Assembly (NCBI GenBank): GCA_964392725.1
Contig: CAYMPW010000001.1
Span: 1-64,000, forward strand
Reading direction: 5' to 3'
Length of the DNA stretch: 64,000 bases
Source of the DNA: CAYMPW01 sp964392725
GTDB taxonomy: Archaea; Thermoplasmatota; Thermoplasmata; Methanomassiliicoccales; Methanomethylophilaceae
The stretch's first letter is position 1; each line of letters begins with the position of its first letter. The translations under genes and the position numbers were made by a program. Below the pieces are notes generated by a model that was not told where the DNA came from, did not search any database, and saw only the letters and a list, made by a program, of their open reading frames with translations. Positions 61,795-64,000 of the stretch are shown here, in pieces.

Positions 61795-63096
61795 ATGCGG
61801 CTGATTACAATGAAGATGACGGATGACGCACGTTACATCAGAGAGAATGTGATGGCTCACAATGAATGGTTCAATGACTGCATTCCAATGATTGCATCCG
61901 AGAATCTCATGAGCCCCCTCGCAAAAGAGATGCTTATATCAGACTTTGCCGACAGATATGCGGAAGGTCTTCCTGGAAAACGTTACTACCAGGGTAATGT
62001 TTTCGTTGATAAAGTAGAATTGAAAGCAATGGAATTGGCAAAAGATTTGTTCAATGCATCCTTCTCGGATGTTAGACCTATTTCCGGAACCGTTGCTAAC
62101 ATGGCAATTCTTTTCGCATTCGCTCAGCCCGGAGATACAATCACAACTTGCGCTTTGGCACAGGGTGCACACATTTCAACTTGTGAATTCGGTGCATTCG
62201 GACAGAGATCCGTAAATTCAGTCAACTATCCTTTCAGTGTCGAAGACATGAACATTGATGTTGACGGTACCGCAAAACTTTTGAAAAAAGTGAAACCAAA
62301 GATTGCTCAGTTCGGTCTTTCCGTGTTCCTTTTCCCTCCACCTCTTAAAGAGCTGGAAGACACATTCAACGAAGTTGGATGTCTCGTATGGGAAGACTGC
62401 GCACACGTCCTCGGACTCATTGCAGGCGGTCAGTTCCACGATCCTCTCAGAGAAGGCGTAAACATCATCTCTTCAAGTACACACAAAACATTCCCCGGAC
62501 CTAACCACGGTATGATTCTCGGTAACAACCTTACCGATGAACAGGAAAAACAGATCCAGAAAGCAGTGTTCCCCGGAGTTACATCCAGTCACCACCTTCA
62601 CGCAATGGCCGCACTCGCAGTCACACTTGCAGAAATGAAAGTTTTCGCAAAGGATTACGCAGCGCAGGCATGTAAGAATTCACGTGCACTCGGTGAAGCA
62701 CTTCACGAACTCGGAGTACCTGTTCTTTGCCCCGATCTCGGATTTACCAGATCACACGCAATCGCAGTCGACGTTTCCCAGTTCGGTGGTGGAAAAGAAT
62801 GCGCACAGCTTCTCGAAGATGCAAATATCATCTGTAACAAGAACATGTTGCCTTCAGATACCAGTGCTGTAAAACCCTCCGGTCTCAGACTCGGTTCGCA
62901 GGAAATGACCCGTCTCGGCTTCAAAGAAAGCGAGATGAAAGAAGTCGCCGAACTCATTGCCCGTGTGGTAAAGAACAAGGAAGATCCTGCAAAGGTAAAA
63001 GTGGATGTAAAAGCCCTCAAAGATCAGTTCAACACAGTTAATTACTGTTTCAATGAAGGCGAACCTGCATACGCTTACCACAAACTTGTGGAATAA
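61795..63096 (+). CDS. glyA: Serine hydroxymethyltransferase
   Basis: GlyA interconverts serine and glycine with transfer of a one-carbon unit to a pterin. The 433-residue protein has MIASENLMSPLAKEM near residue 32, RYYQGN, and the PLP lysine Lys231 in SSSTHKTFPGPNHG. The family uses tetrahydrofolate or methanopterin; in an organism lacking the methanopterin C1 branch it would link to folate-type pterins. Starts at 61795, 61810 or 61816 are possible. A strong terminator follows. Confidence 0.95.
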   Translation: MRLITMKMTDDARYIRENVMAHNEWFNDCIPMIASENLMSPLAKEMLISDFADRYAEGLPGKRYYQGNVFVDKVELKAMELAKDLFNASFSDVRPISGTVANMAILFAFAQPGDTITTCALAQGAHISTCEFGAFGQRSVNSVNYPFSVEDMNIDVDGTAKLLKKVKPKIAQFGLSVFLFPPPLKELEDTFNEVGCLVWEDCAHVLGLIAGGQFHDPLREGVNIISSSTHKTFPGPNHGMILGNNLTDEQEKQIQKAVFPGVTSSHHLHAMAALAVTLAEMKVFAKDYAAQACKNSRALGEALHELGVPVLCPDLGFTRSHAIAVDVSQFGGGKECAQLLEDANIICNKNMLPSDTSAVKPSGLRLGSQEMTRLGFKESEMKEVAELIARVVKNKEDPAKVKVDVKALKDQFNTVNYCFNEGEPAYAYHKLVE

Positions 63097-63103
63097 ACAA
63101 ATT

Positions 63104-63127
63104 ATCCCCCTCGGGGGATTTTTTTTA
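63104..63127 (+). terminator. Hairpin terminator after glyA
   Basis: ATCCCC (63104-63109), loop CTCG, GGGGAT (63114-63119) followed by a T run (63119-63126). Confidence 0.8.
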
Positions 63128-63232
63128 ATCTGTATTTAATTTTAAATTTATTGAAATTCACAAGAATCCCCCCATACTATTTTTAATGGGATTGATGATA
63201 TCTGAACCAACAAACCATAGGATGGGATATTA

Positions 63233-63607
63233 ATGGGATTTAAAGATAAATTGACAGCCTTGGGATCGGTTGGAATCAACGTACAGAAAATCGATAAAAA
63301 GATTACAACAAGCATAGAAGAAATAAAACTCAACGAAACAATCAACAACGAAAACGGAAAGATTGTTAAAAATCATACAAAACTCGGTGAACTTTATTTC
63401 AATAAGACCATGGGCGTCGCAGAAAACTTCGATGAAGATTCTAAAAAAGTTATTGCAGACATCAAAGAATGTTTGCAGGCCATCGAAAGGGCCAAAAGAG
63501 AAAAGGCAGAAATTGCAGCCGCGAAATCTGCTGAAGCATCAGACGAACCCGCAAATGCTGGGGAGCCCGCTGAAGCCGAAGAACCTGCAGAAAAGCCTGT
63601 AGAATGA
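63233..63607 (+). CDS. Coiled-coil protein with Ala/Glu/Pro tail, unknown function
   Basis: The 124-residue protein is hydrophilic. Residues 1-90 are helical and coiled-coil-like with heptad spacing (QKIDKKITTSIEEIKLNETI, KKVIADIKECLQAIERAKRE). The last 25 residues are an Ala/Glu/Pro repeat tail (PANAGEPAEAEEPAEKPVE). No signal or membrane segment is present. It is flanked by terminators on both sides, so it is monocistronic. I do not recognise a family; the tail may be a disordered linker to a partner. Confidence 0.7.
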   Translation: MGFKDKLTALGSVGINVQKIDKKITTSIEEIKLNETINNENGKIVKNHTKLGELYFNKTMGVAENFDEDSKKVIADIKECLQAIERAKREKAEIAAAKSAEASDEPANAGEPAEAEEPAEKPVE

Positions 63608-63620
63608 GTTTAACCTAAAT

Positions 63621-63646
63621 TTTGGGGATTTTTCCCCAAATTTTTT
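63621..63646 (+). terminator. Hairpin terminator after the coiled-coil gene
   Basis: TTTGGGGA (63621-63628), loop TTTT, TCCCCAAA (63633-63640) then TTTTTT (63641-63646). Confidence 0.8.
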
Positions 63647-63694
63647 CATTTGTCATCATTTACATTTATATTGGAGTAGGCTATATTCTAAGTG

Positions 63695-64000
63695 ATGGCA
63701 ACGCCAAACCGTGAAGACTATTTGATTAATATTCTGAGGTTATCTGTTAACAACAACCCTGTGAAAACATCCGAACTTTCTGAATTCATGGATGTTGCAC
63801 CTCCCAGCGTTAGCGAGATGATTAAGATTTTAGCCAATGAGGGATACGTCAATTATGTCAAATACAAAGGCGTTTCTTTGACAGATAGTGGTTTAGAGTA
63901 TGCACGTCAGATTCGTAAAAGACACCATGTCGTAGAGCGTTTTCTTACGGATGTTTTAGATATTGACCACCAAACAGCCCACGAAGAAGCATGTCGTGTC
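63695..64000 (+). CDS. DtxR/IdeR-family metal-dependent regulator (partial)
   Basis: The frame is open to the window end (102 residues seen). It begins MATPNREDYLINILRLS, then the winged helix with TSELSEFMDVAPPSVSEMIK and VKYKGVSLTDSG, and the dimerisation/metal region RKRHHVVERFLTDVLDID with the conserved HxxxExFL and the start of HEEAC. Family members bind Fe2+ or Mn2+ and repress metal uptake. A TATA-like TTTATATT (about 63664-63671) lies about 25 bases before the ATG, so it is probably leaderless. The metal-binding end lies outside the window. Confidence 0.9.
   Translation, partial: MATPNREDYLINILRLSVNNNPVKTSELSEFMDVAPPSVSEMIKILANEGYVNYVKYKGVSLTDSGLEYARQIRKRHHVVERFLTDVLDIDHQTAHEEACRV

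Overview
The window is about 64 kb of a compact, roughly 40% GC archaeal genome. Every informational gene is archaeal: leucyl-, aspartyl- and methionyl-tRNA synthetases, S19e, L39e, L31e, eIF6, ABCE1, archaeal DnaG, Hjc, Trm1 and a 7S SRP RNA. It belongs to a methylotrophic methanogen: it opens with a methanol:corrinoid methyltransferase pair (mtaC, mtaB) and carries methanogenesis marker proteins 8 and 2. I infer a member of the Methanomassiliicoccales (Thermoplasmata). Supporting this, none of the 58 complete protein genes I called ends in TAG, while one large gene carries an in-frame TAG inside an otherwise intact reading frame. That is the pattern expected of a lineage that decodes amber as pyrrolysine.

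Layout. 1-3.6 kb: mtaCB, marker protein 8 and a small conserved protein. 3.6-6.8 kb: iron-sulfur flavoprotein, tRNA-Leu, iorAB. 7-8.2 kb: an RHH regulator followed by a half-length FtsZ, with an array of TTACAG boxes upstream. 8.3-11.8 kb: leuS and ubiX. 11.9-14 kb: a candidate structured RNA, then rps19e-PDCD5-rpl39e-rpl31e-eif6. 14-19.2 kb: metallo-beta-lactamase fold protein, DUF373, mptE, site-2 protease, marker protein 2. 19.2-22.2 kb: SRP RNA and a P-type ATPase. 22.2-26.2 kb: exonuclease, membrane-anchored protein, MoaD/ThiS-like protein, a CobQ-like protein without its amidotransferase domain, and CbiP with a Cys-rich N-terminal domain. 26.3-31.6 kb: YhaO/YhaN-like pair, a winged-helix remnant and an AAA_14/DUF4143 ATPase, probably accessory genes. 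31.7-35.5 kb: a structured leader RNA, dnaG, a Lon-like ATPase with no protease domain, and an acetyltransferase. 35.5-38 kb: the amber-containing lamin-tail/phospholipase-D protein. 38-45 kb: tpiA, fbp, aspS, hjc, nadA, mptD, THEP1 NTPase, trm1. 45-50.3 kb: PHP, Nif3-like, ogt, Ca2+/Na+ exchanger, ABCE1. 50.3-53.1 kb: two tandem MATE exporters. 53.1-56.7 kb: metG plus a PHP gene, bracketed by two arrays of 33-bp tandem repeats; the second contains an assembly gap. 56.7-64 kb: PUA/PAPS-reductase-like/ferredoxin fusion, aminotransferase, ribL, PGI/PMI, glyA, a coiled-coil protein and the start of a DtxR-type regulator.

Together these genes cover methanol activation, 2-oxoacid:ferredoxin exchange of aromatic keto acids, gluconeogenesis (fbp, tpiA, PGI/PMI), cofactor synthesis (corrinoid, pterin, FAD, NAD, prenyl-FMN) and translation. 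Several genes have a TATA box 22-34 nt upstream of the start codon, which points to leaderless transcripts. Most exciting for follow-up are the in-frame amber codon, the truncated FtsZ with its RHH partner and operator array, the dnaG leader RNA with a sequestered ribosome binding site, and the paired 33-bp arrays.
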